In this document: positions 21,796-30,081 of the stretch, piece after piece
How the letters are laid out: each line of letters begins with the position of its first letter
Position numbering within the stretch: position 1 is the first letter of the stretch
Source of the DNA: Verrucomicrobiota bacterium
GTDB lineage: Bacteria; Verrucomicrobiota; Kiritimatiellia; RFP12; UBA1067
Direction of reading: 5' to 3'
Assembly (NCBI GenBank): GCA_022704145.1
Contig: JAKJGY010000015.1
Coordinates: 1 to 40,807 of the forward strand
DNA length: 40,807 nucleotides
Notes under the pieces: model-generated
What the model saw: the letters and a program-made list of their open reading frames with translations, nothing else
What the model was told of the DNA's origin: nothing
Databases searched by the model: none
Program-made: the position numbers and the translations under genes

Positions 21796-23049
21796 ATGAA
21801 ATCATCAAAAACCTACAAGTGGGAGCTGTTGTTGTGGCTCTCGCTGGCGTTCTTCACGCATCAGGCCGGTCGTGCGGTTCTGGGGATCGTGGTCCCGGAT
21901 GTCCAGCGCGACCTGAATCTCTCGGATGAGCTGACGGGGTGGGTGCCGGCCTGCCTTTCGATCGTGCTCGGCGTCATGATCCCCGTCTCCGGCATCCTCG
22001 GGGACCGCTACAGCCGCAAATGGATCATCACCTGGACGCTGATCGTGGGGAGCGCCGCGACTGCGCTGGCAGGCGCTTCGGTGGGGTTTCTCACGCTCGT
22101 GCTCTTCTACAGTGTCACGTCGGCCACCTGTGAGGCGCTGTATGCGCCTTCGGGATATTCGCTGCTGGCCAGTTTCCATAAGGAGACGCGCGCCGTGGCG
22201 ATGTCCGTGCATCAGTCCGCGCTCTACATCGGCGTGATGACCTGCGGCGTGATCTCGGCGTACATCGCCGAGCGCTGGAGCTGGCGTTGGTCGTTCGCCG
22301 CTTTCGGACTCTTCGGCGTGGCGCTGGGGGTCATCGCGATATTCCGGCTCAAGGACGCGCCGCATGACACCGCGGAGGCGGCGGGCGGGCCGGACAGGCC
22401 CGGCGTGCTGGAGGCGCTACGCGCGCTGATCCGGATACCCAGCGCGGTGCTGTTGACCGTCGCTTTCACGGCGGTCGTCTTTGTGAACAACATATACTGG
22501 TTTTGGGTGCCCAAATATTTGCAGGATCCTGAAGGGCTGTTCCGGCTGAGCAAGACCCAGTCCAGCGGGGCCTTCACGTACCATGTGCTCGCGGCGATGG
22601 TCACGATCCTGTGCGGCGGCTTCCTGACGGACTGCTGCGTGAAGCGTGACCCCAAGTTCCGCCTGCGGCTGCAGGTGGCGGCGCTGCTGCTGGGGGCGCC
22701 GACGCTGTATATGGTCGGGAAGTCAACGACGGTCATGGCGGTCTGGGTGTTCTGCGCGCTCTACGGTGTGTTTCGGGGACTCTTCGAGATCAACACGCAT
22801 ACTTCGCTCTTCGATGTGGTGCCGGCGCGTTTCCGTGCCACGGCGGTCGGGTTGCTGACCATGTTCGGTTTTCTGGTCGGCGGTACGGCAGGCCCCTGGC
22901 TGGTCGGCTATCACATGAAACGGATCGGCACAGAGGCGGGCATGCGGCTCGGCTTCAGGCTCATGGCGGTCGCCTATGTAATCGGGGGGTTAGCCATGCT
23001 GGCCTCGCTGCTGTTCACGTTCGTGAGAGACCGGAGGGATTCGGAATGA
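21796..23049 (+). CDS. MFS transporter, anion:cation symporter type (sugar acid uptake)
   Basis: A 417-residue membrane protein with about twelve transmembrane segments. The loop between helices 2 and 3 carries the MFS motif as GDRYSRK (near residue 72). Overall it resembles the hexuronate/glucarate/phosphate-sugar group (ExuT, GudP, UhpC types): TSATCEALYAPSGYSLLASF and FVNNIYWFWVPKYLQ. It likely brings a sugar acid or oligosaccharide product into the cell. The ATG at 21796 was chosen where the hydrophobic protein begins; upstream frame runs through the 9-bp repeat. No clear ribosome binding site precedes it. Its stop overlaps the next ATG by 4 bp. Confidence 0.85.
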   Translation: MKSSKTYKWELLLWLSLAFFTHQAGRAVLGIVVPDVQRDLNLSDELTGWVPACLSIVLGVMIPVSGILGDRYSRKWIITWTLIVGSAATALAGASVGFLTLVLFYSVTSATCEALYAPSGYSLLASFHKETRAVAMSVHQSALYIGVMTCGVISAYIAERWSWRWSFAAFGLFGVALGVIAIFRLKDAPHDTAEAAGGPDRPGVLEALRALIRIPSAVLLTVAFTAVVFVNNIYWFWVPKYLQDPEGLFRLSKTQSSGAFTYHVLAAMVTILCGGFLTDCCVKRDPKFRLRLQVAALLLGAPTLYMVGKSTTVMAVWVFCALYGVFRGLFEINTHTSLFDVVPARFRATAVGLLTMFGFLVGGTAGPWLVGYHMKRIGTEAGMRLGFRLMAVAYVIGGLAMLASLLFTFVRDRRDSE

Positions 23050-24221
23050 AGATTACGGGGGTCAAGACGTTCGTCTGCAACGCGTACCGGACAAACTGGG
23101 TGTTCGTCAAGGTGCTGACGGACGAGCCGGGGCTGCACGGTGTCGGCGAGGCGACTTTGGAGTACAAGGAGCACACGGTCGTTTCAGCCTGCCAGGAACT
23201 GGAGCGCGACCTGATCGGGAAAGATCCGCGCGATATTGAGGCGTTGTGGCACAGCAGCTATCGCGACGCGTACTGGCGCGGCGGGCCGGTGCTGATGAGC
23301 GCGATATCGGCGATCGACATCGCGCTTTGGGATATTCTGGGCAAGAGCCTTGGCGTTCCGGTCTGGCGGCTGTTGGGCGGGCAGGTGCGCGACCGTGTGC
23401 CGTGTTACGCCAACGGCTGGTTCGCCGGGGCGAAGGAGCCGGAGGAGTTCGGCGAGAAGGCGGCGGAGGCGGTGGAGAAGGTCGGCTGGAAGGGCCTCAA
23501 GTGGGATCCCTTCGGCTCAGCGTACCGTCACCTGGAACCGCAGGCTTTCCGGAAGGCGCTCCGTTGCGTCGAGAAGGTTGTCGAGGCGGTGGACGGGCGT
23601 GCCGAGATCCTGATCGAAGGGCACGGCCGGTTCGACCTGCCGACCGCCCTACGTGTCGCTCACGCGCTGGAGGATTTCAACATCCTCTGGTTCGAGGAGC
23701 CGATCATCCCGGACACGGTCGAGGCGCTTGCCGACTTGCGCAGCCGCGTGAAAGTCCCGCTCTCCTTCGGCGAGCGGCTCTACAGCGCCTGGCAGTTCCG
23801 CACGCTGCTGGAGGCGCGCGGCGCCGACTATGTGCAGCCGGACGTCTCGCACGCCGGAGGCATCACCGAGCTGCGCAAGATCGCGGCCGTCGCCGAGACG
23901 CACCACATCCCGTTCTGCCCGCACAATCCGAGCGGGCCGGTGGCCAACGCGGCCACGCTGCAACTGGCCGCCTCGCAGCCGGGCTTCTATCTGTTGGAGA
24001 CCATGGCCAGCGATGTCCCCTACCGGCGCGAGATCTGCCAGGAGCGGGTCACGCTCCGCGACGGTTACATGCACATCCCCGACACTCCGGGCCTCGGCGT
24101 GGAACTGAACGAGGCGGCGATCGTCAGATATCCCTATCAGCCCACCTCGCTCCGGCATTACAAGGGCACGCTGACCGAGATCCGTCCGGCAGACGCGACG
24201 GACTACTTCAAACAGGCTTAG
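23046..24221 (+). CDS. Enolase-superfamily dehydratase, galactonate-dehydratase-like (mandelate racemase/MLE)
   Basis: A 391-residue protein of the mandelate racemase/muconate lactonizing family, with N-terminal capping domain (1-120) and a TIM barrel. Likely metal ligands are E191 (IEGHGRF), E217 (WFEEP) and E243 (FGERLYS), with catalytic H193 and H293 (CPHNPSGP). From memory the E. coli galactonate dehydratase residues are D183, H185, E209, E235 and H285, exactly 8 lower, so the active-site plan is the same except that Asp is replaced by Glu. These enzymes dehydrate sugar acids to 2-keto-3-deoxy acids; cycloisomerases of anhydrosugar acids also belong to the superfamily. It overlaps the MFS gene, so transport and dehydration are coupled. 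Confidence 0.87.
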   Translation: MKITGVKTFVCNAYRTNWVFVKVLTDEPGLHGVGEATLEYKEHTVVSACQELERDLIGKDPRDIEALWHSSYRDAYWRGGPVLMSAISAIDIALWDILGKSLGVPVWRLLGGQVRDRVPCYANGWFAGAKEPEEFGEKAAEAVEKVGWKGLKWDPFGSAYRHLEPQAFRKALRCVEKVVEAVDGRAEILIEGHGRFDLPTALRVAHALEDFNILWFEEPIIPDTVEALADLRSRVKVPLSFGERLYSAWQFRTLLEARGADYVQPDVSHAGGITELRKIAAVAETHHIPFCPHNPSGPVANAATLQLAASQPGFYLLETMASDVPYRREICQERVTLRDGYMHIPDTPGLGVELNEAAIVRYPYQPTSLRHYKGTLTEIRPADATDYFKQA

Positions 24222-24284
24222 CCTTGGGACGCACGTGACCGCGCGACGCGAGCTTGTGCGAGACTACGTTAAGGAGACACGTTC

Positions 24285-26369
24285 ATGAGACTGATGGCGC
24301 CAGCGTTGGTGATGGTGATGGTTGCGGCGCGCGGAGGAGAGGTCGTGCTGTTCGATGCGGCAAGCACGCCGCTGGCGGCGGTCGCGTCGCATTCGGGCGG
24401 GACGTTCGCGCTGAACGCGGGGGTGCTGGAGATCGCGACCCAAGGCAACACGGGATATCCGGGCGTGCGGGTCAAGGGCCAGTGGGATCTTTCAGGGTAC
24501 AGCCGGCTCTCGCTCGAGATCGTGCACCGCGACGGCAAGGGCGAGCTGCCGCTGACGGTACGGCTGGACAATCCCGACGCCGACGCGGGCAAGGGCCGGG
24601 GCGTGTTCGTCGATCGGATCAAGACCGCGCGGGGCACGAGGGTCTATGAGGTGGCGCTGCCGCCGACGCTGCCTCACGCGCGGGCGATCAACGCCCGGCT
24701 CGCGGGCATGCGTACCGGGCCGTTCACGACCACCGGACTCGTGACCGACCTGGACGCCTCGCGGGTGGTCGGTGTGGCGGTCTACATCAAGGAGCCGAAA
24801 CTGGACTGGCTGTGGGGCGTGAAGCGCATCGTGGCTCACACCGGGCCGCTGGCGGAGGTGCCCGCGTGGATGCGGCTGACGGAGGCGGAGTTCTTTCCCT
24901 TCATCGATGTCTACGGGCAGTTCAAGTACAAGGAGTGGCCGGGCAAGATCCATTCCGACGCCGAGCTGAAGGCGGCGGCAGAGCGCGAGCAGGCCGATTT
25001 GGCCGCGCATCCCGGCCCCAGGGGCTGGAGCCGGTTCGGCGGCTGGGCGGACGGGCCGCGGCGGCAGGCGACGGGCCACTTCCGGGTGGAGAAGATGGAC
25101 GGCAAGTGGTGGCTGGTGGATCCTGAGGGCTATCTCTGGTGGTCGCACGGTCCGGTGCGCGTGACGCCCTCCACCGCCCTCACGCCGCTAGACGGCCGCG
25201 AGTCATACTTCACGGAGCTGCCGGCTGAAGGGAGCCCGTTCGCCAAGTTCTATACGACGCGCGACGAGCTGCTCTATCCGTACTACGTGAAACGCAACAT
25301 CCAGCGCACGTACGACTTCTCCTCCGCCAACTGCTACCGCAAGTACGGCCCAGGATACTACGAGGTGTTCGCCGACCTGGCCCACAAGCGCCTGCGGAGC
25401 TGGGGGCTCAACACGATCGCCAACAGCTCGGACAAGAAGATCTGCCTGATGGGCCGTACGCCCTACACCGACCGCTTCGAGCTGAAGTCCAAGCCAATCG
25501 CGGGCAGCCACGACGGCTGGTGGCCGTTCCGCGACCCGTTCGACCCCTCCTTCCGCGCGGATGTGCGCCGGCTGATGGCCGAGCACCGGGCGGAGATGGA
25601 GGACCCCTGGTGCTTCGGCTTCTTCGTGGACAACGAGCTGAGCTGGGGCGGCCCGACCGACCTCGCGGCGTGGACGCTGGCCTCGCCCGCCGACCAGGCG
25701 GCGAAAGCCGAGTTCCGCCGCAGGCTGCAGGCGAAGTACGCCACGGTCGGCCTGCTGAACGCGGCCTGGGGCACGGCGTATGCGGACTGGGAGGCCTTCC
25801 TGGCGGAGACGAGGCGTCCGGGCGCGGGGGCCGAGGCCGATCTGGCCGAATTCACGCTGGCGATCGCCGACGCCTACTTCAAGAACGTCCGTGAGGAGTT
25901 CAAGGCGGCGGCGCCGGACAAGCTCTACATGGGCTGCCGTTTTGCGGGGCGCGGGCCAGAGTTCGCGGTCAAGGCGGCGGCCAGGCACTGCGATCTGGTC
26001 AGCTACAACATCTACGCGAAACACCTGGAGGACTTCAGACTGCCGCAGGGCCTCGACAAGCCGGTGATCATCGGCGAGTTCCATTTCGGCGCGCTGGACC
26101 GCGGGCTGTTCCACCCCGGTCTGATCAAGCTGGAGAGTCAGGAGGAGCGCGGGCGCACGTACGTGCAGTATGTGACCTCGGCGCTCCGGCATCCCAACGT
26201 GGTGGGCGTGCACTGGCACCAGTTCGGCGACCAGGCGACGACCGGCCGCTTCGACGGCGAGAACTTCCAGGTCGGGTTCGTGGACTGCTGCGACACCCCG
26301 TATCCCGAGACGATCGCCGGCATCCGAGAGGTGGGCTACCGACTCTACGAGATCCGCAGCGGGAAATGA
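24285..26369 (+). CDS. Secreted GH50-like hydrolase (beta-agarase/beta-galactosidase-related)
   Basis: A 694-residue protein with an N-terminal signal (about 1-16). Residues 20-185 form a beta-sandwich like the CBM-type domain of GH50 enzymes. Residues 265-690 are a TIM barrel with the GH50-like signatures GFFVDNELSWGG (acid/base E451) and IIGEFHFGALDRGLFHPG (nucleophile E598), followed by VVGVHWHQFGDQATTGR. GH50 enzymes cut beta-1,4-linked galactose in agar-type polymers; relatives may act on other beta-galactans. AAGGAG lies 8 bp before the ATG. It is the last gene of the plus-strand cluster and is convergent with res, 15 bp away. Confidence 0.78.
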   Translation: MRLMAPALVMVMVAARGGEVVLFDAASTPLAAVASHSGGTFALNAGVLEIATQGNTGYPGVRVKGQWDLSGYSRLSLEIVHRDGKGELPLTVRLDNPDADAGKGRGVFVDRIKTARGTRVYEVALPPTLPHARAINARLAGMRTGPFTTTGLVTDLDASRVVGVAVYIKEPKLDWLWGVKRIVAHTGPLAEVPAWMRLTEAEFFPFIDVYGQFKYKEWPGKIHSDAELKAAAEREQADLAAHPGPRGWSRFGGWADGPRRQATGHFRVEKMDGKWWLVDPEGYLWWSHGPVRVTPSTALTPLDGRESYFTELPAEGSPFAKFYTTRDELLYPYYVKRNIQRTYDFSSANCYRKYGPGYYEVFADLAHKRLRSWGLNTIANSSDKKICLMGRTPYTDRFELKSKPIAGSHDGWWPFRDPFDPSFRADVRRLMAEHRAEMEDPWCFGFFVDNELSWGGPTDLAAWTLASPADQAAKAEFRRRLQAKYATVGLLNAAWGTAYADWEAFLAETRRPGAGAEADLAEFTLAIADAYFKNVREEFKAAAPDKLYMGCRFAGRGPEFAVKAAARHCDLVSYNIYAKHLEDFRLPQGLDKPVIIGEFHFGALDRGLFHPGLIKLESQEERGRTYVQYVTSALRHPNVVGVHWHQFGDQATTGRFDGENFQVGFVDCCDTPYPETIAGIREVGYRLYEIRSGK

Positions 26370-26384
26370 CGCGCGGAGCGGACG

Positions 26385-29006
26385 TCAGCCGTTCAACACG
26401 GCTTTGATCTGGGCCTCGACCGAACGGCCGAGGTCGTCATTTTCGACGGCCATCACGTAGAGCAACTGGCCCTTGCTGGCTCTGGCCGCAAGCCGGGCGA
26501 CCAGGTTCTTTTCCTTGGAGTCGTCGGTCGTCTTGTACCCTTCGCCTTTGTACTCCACCACCAGACGCCGGCCGTCCTCGAGGAGCGCGACGAAGTCTGG
26601 GTAGAAGTCACCGCCCGCCTTCGGGAAGCGGTAGGCGCGGTCGTCATTGGCGATGTTGCGCACCCAGTGCTCGACCTGCGGCAGATTGTCGATGACCCAT
26701 GCGCAGTCTTCTTCCTCGCCGCTGTCGAACGCGGCCACGTCGGCGTAGAAATGACGCTGGAAGTCGTACTTCCCTTTGTAATACCTGGGCGGCGTGTAGG
26801 CGTCGGCCTTGGGAAACACATAAGGAGCCTCGTAGCCGACCTCCGGTTGCGCCTCTTTGGAGAAAAGCAGGGTGTCGAACCCCTTGGCCTTGGCCTGTTC
26901 GACGCCTTTCGCGATTTTCCGCCTCAGCACGTCCTCCAGCTTGAAGACGGCGGCCTGAAGCACCGCCAACGAAAGCCCGCGCCGCTCGTTCAGGTCGGCG
27001 ATGACGCGGCGAAGATACTCGTTCATGACGGTCGGAGGGATATGTCTGTGCCGGAGTCGCGGCGCAAGGAACCGGACGAATTCGGTCTCGTCCCAGGTCG
27101 CCACCAACCCGTTCAGATCGACCTCCTCGCACCGAAGCGTCCGGATGAACATGCGGTTGTCGTTGATGCCCACGAGATAGCGCGTCGCGCCCTCGTCCGC
27201 CTCGAAATCAGCCGCTTCCAGAGCCACAGGCAGGTCGACCAGCCGGACGCCTTCACGCAGATACAGCTCTTCTTCGACGGGGTAGAGCACGCCGTCGATG
27301 CGGATCATCAACTGCGGCACGGAGAAGGCCTCGCCTTTCTCGGCCGGGCAGTTGCGGCGCCGCTCCTGCCGCCGGCGGAGCGCCATCTGCTCGCGCAGGC
27401 TCGCCCGTTCGGCCGGCTTCAGCGCCTGCTCCACCTTGTGTAACGCCGCATCGGTAATCTGCGCGCTCAGCACGATCTCGGTGTGGCCGTCGGCGGTCGG
27501 GCGCACCGTCACGAAGTCGCGCTCCACGGCATCGAGATGGCTCAGCGCGGGCGGCTCCCTGACGACGACGCGCGCCTCGAACAGCGGCAGGCCGCTTGTC
27601 GCGTCCGGGTATTCCAATTTCAGCCCTCGCTCGCTCTCGGCCGCAATCTGCTCGCGGATGGCGCGCTCGGCCTCGGTCTCATCGAAGCCCATGCTGACCA
27701 GCCGGTCGCGGAGCTGCACGATCGCCGTCGGCCAACTGGCGCTGGAAACGTGCGCGTACGCCCGGTTCAGCTCCTCCGCCTGACGGCAACGCGCATAGGG
27801 CATCCGCAGCACGCGGCCCAAGAGCTGTTCCACGTCTTTGGTCGAGTGTACCGTCGCCAGCGAACAGAAGATGTAGGCGAACGAGCAGTCCCAGCCCTCC
27901 TTGAGCGCCTGAACCGTAATCACGAAGCGGACCGGGCAGGCGGGATCGAACAGGTTGACGTCGTCCAACTCGCGCCGCTCGCCGGTCGCCACGGCGATCT
28001 GCGCCTCGGGGATATTCTCCTGAGCGAGCAGGTACTCGCGGACCACATCGACGCTGACATCCTTGTCCTTGTTCTCCGCCTGAATCAGGACGATGGGCCG
28101 CAGGTGCTCCTTTTCATGGACGGCGACCGCAGCCAGACGCGCCTGCTCCTGCACCGCCGCGTGGAGCGCAAGCTGCCAGTTGTCGTGCTGGGTCAGCTCG
28201 ATCGGCATCTTGATCATCTGCTCCTTCTGGAGCGTGGAGGCGGCGACATGGTGCAGGATGTTGCTCTCCGCCGCCGGCGTAGCGGTGAATTCCACCACGC
28301 ACGAGGGCCGGATGCGGTTCATGACCTCCAGGCTGAGCGGCGACTTGTTGTTGTGGGCCTCGTCCACGATCACCAGCGGACGCACCAGCGACAGCAGGTT
28401 GATGAAGGAGTACTTCACCTTGCCGCTATCCGGGTCGCGCTCCAGCTCAGCCCCTTCCGGCACGCCGCGCGCGAAGAACGGTTCCAGGTCTTCGTTGTGG
28501 TCGTACACCCTGCGGCTCTCGGTCTTGTCCACGCGCGCCGTGGCCAGCGTGCCGATGAGGATGTTGGCGCGCGAGACCAGGTCCTGCGGACGCAACTGCG
28601 CGAAGTCCGACAGGGCGAGCACGCGCACGCGGCCCTTGTACGCGTCATCCAGCGCCTTCCGGTAAGGGTGTTTCGCGTCCTGCAGCGCGTCGAGGGTCTG
28701 GTCGCGGATCATGCTGGTGGGCACGAGCCACAGGACCAGCGGCGAGTCGGTGCACATCCAGGCTTCGGCGGCGGTCTTGACCGCATGGGTCGCGAGGATG
28801 GTCTTGCCGCCGCCGGTCGGCAGCCGCAGGCAGACGAACGGCGCTTCGGCCGTGGTGTCGGTGAGCGGCCGGTAGGGCCGGAAGAGGTCGGGCCGGTCTG
28901 GCTTGGCCACCTGTTCGAACGCGCCGGCCAGCGACCCCGCGCGCGCGGCGCGCAGGAACGCATCGAGTTTCGCCAGCGACTCTTTCTGAAAGTCCTTCAG
29001 TTCCAT
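26385..29006 (-). CDS. res: Type III restriction enzyme Res subunit (SF2 helicase-nuclease)
   Basis: An 873-residue protein. The translocase has Walker A PTGGGKT (63-69), DEAH (215-218), TATP (241-244) and motif VI QLLGRVLRMP. The C-terminal nuclease is PD-(D/E)xK: P803-D804 in YPDFVALL and E818-x-K820 in VEYKG. Together with Mod it recognises an asymmetric site, moves along DNA using ATP and cuts. The start MELKDFQ at 29006 matches where such proteins begin and has AAGG about 10 bp upstream; an in-frame GTG at 29051 would add 15 residues that come from a Bro-motif-like palindrome. It is the last gene of the mod-DinD-res run. Confidence 0.88.
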   Translation of the reverse strand: MELKDFQKESLAKLDAFLRAARAGSLAGAFEQVAKPDRPDLFRPYRPLTDTTAEAPFVCLRLPTGGGKTILATHAVKTAAEAWMCTDSPLVLWLVPTSMIRDQTLDALQDAKHPYRKALDDAYKGRVRVLALSDFAQLRPQDLVSRANILIGTLATARVDKTESRRVYDHNEDLEPFFARGVPEGAELERDPDSGKVKYSFINLLSLVRPLVIVDEAHNNKSPLSLEVMNRIRPSCVVEFTATPAAESNILHHVAASTLQKEQMIKMPIELTQHDNWQLALHAAVQEQARLAAVAVHEKEHLRPIVLIQAENKDKDVSVDVVREYLLAQENIPEAQIAVATGERRELDDVNLFDPACPVRFVITVQALKEGWDCSFAYIFCSLATVHSTKDVEQLLGRVLRMPYARCRQAEELNRAYAHVSSASWPTAIVQLRDRLVSMGFDETEAERAIREQIAAESERGLKLEYPDATSGLPLFEARVVVREPPALSHLDAVERDFVTVRPTADGHTEIVLSAQITDAALHKVEQALKPAERASLREQMALRRRQERRRNCPAEKGEAFSVPQLMIRIDGVLYPVEEELYLREGVRLVDLPVALEAADFEADEGATRYLVGINDNRMFIRTLRCEEVDLNGLVATWDETEFVRFLAPRLRHRHIPPTVMNEYLRRVIADLNERRGLSLAVLQAAVFKLEDVLRRKIAKGVEQAKAKGFDTLLFSKEAQPEVGYEAPYVFPKADAYTPPRYYKGKYDFQRHFYADVAAFDSGEEEDCAWVIDNLPQVEHWVRNIANDDRAYRFPKAGGDFYPDFVALLEDGRRLVVEYKGEGYKTTDDSKEKNLVARLAARASKGQLLYVMAVENDDLGRSVEAQIKAVLNG

Positions 29007-29207
29007 AAAAACAATGCCTTTTGCCCGTTTCAGTTGGTGACAGTCTGTCACCGGCCGACTTCCTCCGTGGGGCGCTTGCGTCTCACTCGTTCACCTCAAA
29101 TCCGTTTGCGTCACACAAAAGCCGTTTTGTGAGAGACGCTAAAGCGCCTGTGTCAAACAGGTGAAAACAACCAATTTTCTAATCGCCTGCATGGAAGGGG
29201 GTTATGA
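29007..29207. other. Palindrome-rich leader of res
   Basis: The 201-bp gap is richer in A and T than its neighbours and carries CACAAAA-GCCG-TTTTGTG (29114-29131), CCTGT-GTCAA-ACAGG (29147-29161), paired GCGTCTCAC (29078-29086) and GTGAGAGACGC (29129-29139) arms, and the palindrome at 29036-29052. Res may therefore be transcribed or controlled separately from mod. Confidence 0.5.
29036..29052. promoter_or_regulatory. Perfect palindrome upstream of res
   Basis: GGTGACAG-T-CTGTCACC, perfect 8-bp arms around one base, 30 bp before the likely res start. On the minus strand it reads VTDCHQLK in frame with res, matching the VTNCNRLK segment of the DinD-like gene. Confidence 0.65.
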
Positions 29208-30062
29208 CTATTCGCCGGATTGCTTTCTTGAGCGGTCTGAAAACACCTGCGGGGCCAGGTAATTCTCGTCCGAGACCACTTTTTTGCCGGTTTTCGCTTC
29301 GAGTTCCTGCCGGGCTTTCTTGGCCACGCCGCCGCCCTTCTTGCCGGCGGCGCTGTTCTCGACCATGCCGGTGGCGTTCACGCTTTCCGCGATCTGCCGG
29401 GTGGCGAGTTCGGCCAGGGCGGTGAAGATCAATTCCGCCTCGGTCATGTGGTCGCGCAGGTTCTGACGCTCTAGCCCCTTCATCTCTTTGTGCTTTTTGA
29501 CCGTGACGCCGGACCACTCCCGATGGATGATGTTCGTGAGTATGGCGTATTCCGCCTCGCCCTTGATCTCGTGCCCTTTCCAGTAGTCGGTCAGCTTGTT
29601 GCGAGTCTCCTGCCCCATCATGCGCTGCTGGATCCACTTCTCGCTGCGGCCGTGCTGCTGCCAGTACTCGCGGGCGCGGTCGACCGAACGCGCCGGGTCG
29701 GCCATGTCCTGCAACCGCTCGTAACCGACTTTCGCCAGCCAGAGTTTGATTGGCTCGGCCTTGGGACTGGGCACCGACTGGATCAGGCGCAAGAGCGTTT
29801 CGGGATCGGCCACATCGGTGAGGCGCAACTTGCCGTCTTCAGCGGGCAATTTCAACCGGTTACAGTTTGTAACCGTTTCACTCCCCTCCTTCTTCAGCCG
29901 GTTCTTCAGCACTTTCCAGTAATTCCGCGCAGTCTGGAAATCCGGCTGCTGCAAGAGCACCTGCAGGATATCGACCACAGAAAAGAGCCAGACGCCGCGC
30001 GCCTCGTCGAACTGGCGCCGGATCTTGTAGTTCTCAAAAAAGGCCAAACTCTCGTCCGTCAT
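29208..30062 (-). CDS. Bro-N/DinD-like protein between mod and res
   Basis: A 284-residue protein. Residues 1-110 resemble the Bro-N domain (IRRQFDEARGVWLFSVVDIL, NYWKVLKNRLKKEGSETV, VTNCNRLKLPAEDGKLRLTD), a DNA-binding fold of phage antirepressors. Residues 120-284 follow DinD: RLIQSVPSPKAEPIKLWLAK, EYAILTNIIHREWSGVTVKK, HKEMKGLERQNLRDHMTEAEL, then VAKKARQELEAKTGKKVV. E. coli DinD is SOS-induced and disassembles RecA filaments. Similar genes are often found within restriction-modification loci, but the role there is not established. Start at 30062 with AGGGGG 9 bp upstream; it begins 19 bp after mod, so the two are co-transcribed. Confidence 0.78.
   Translation of the reverse strand: MTDESLAFFENYKIRRQFDEARGVWLFSVVDILQVLLQQPDFQTARNYWKVLKNRLKKEGSETVTNCNRLKLPAEDGKLRLTDVADPETLLRLIQSVPSPKAEPIKLWLAKVGYERLQDMADPARSVDRAREYWQQHGRSEKWIQQRMMGQETRNKLTDYWKGHEIKGEAEYAILTNIIHREWSGVTVKKHKEMKGLERQNLRDHMTEAELIFTALAELATRQIAESVNATGMVENSAAGKKGGGVAKKARQELEAKTGKKVVSDENYLAPQVFSDRSRKQSGE
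29857..29875. promoter_or_regulatory. Palindrome inside the DinD-like gene
   Basis: CGGTTACA-GTT-TGTAACCG, perfect 8-bp arms, lying in the codons for VTNCNR. It aligns with the palindrome before res (29036-29052). Confidence 0.5.
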
Positions 30063-30081
30063 GTGATGATTCCCCCTTGAA

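Noticed and set aside
27483-29132. A 549-residue open frame on the plus strand
   Set aside because: It is antisense to res, which has all helicase and nuclease motifs.
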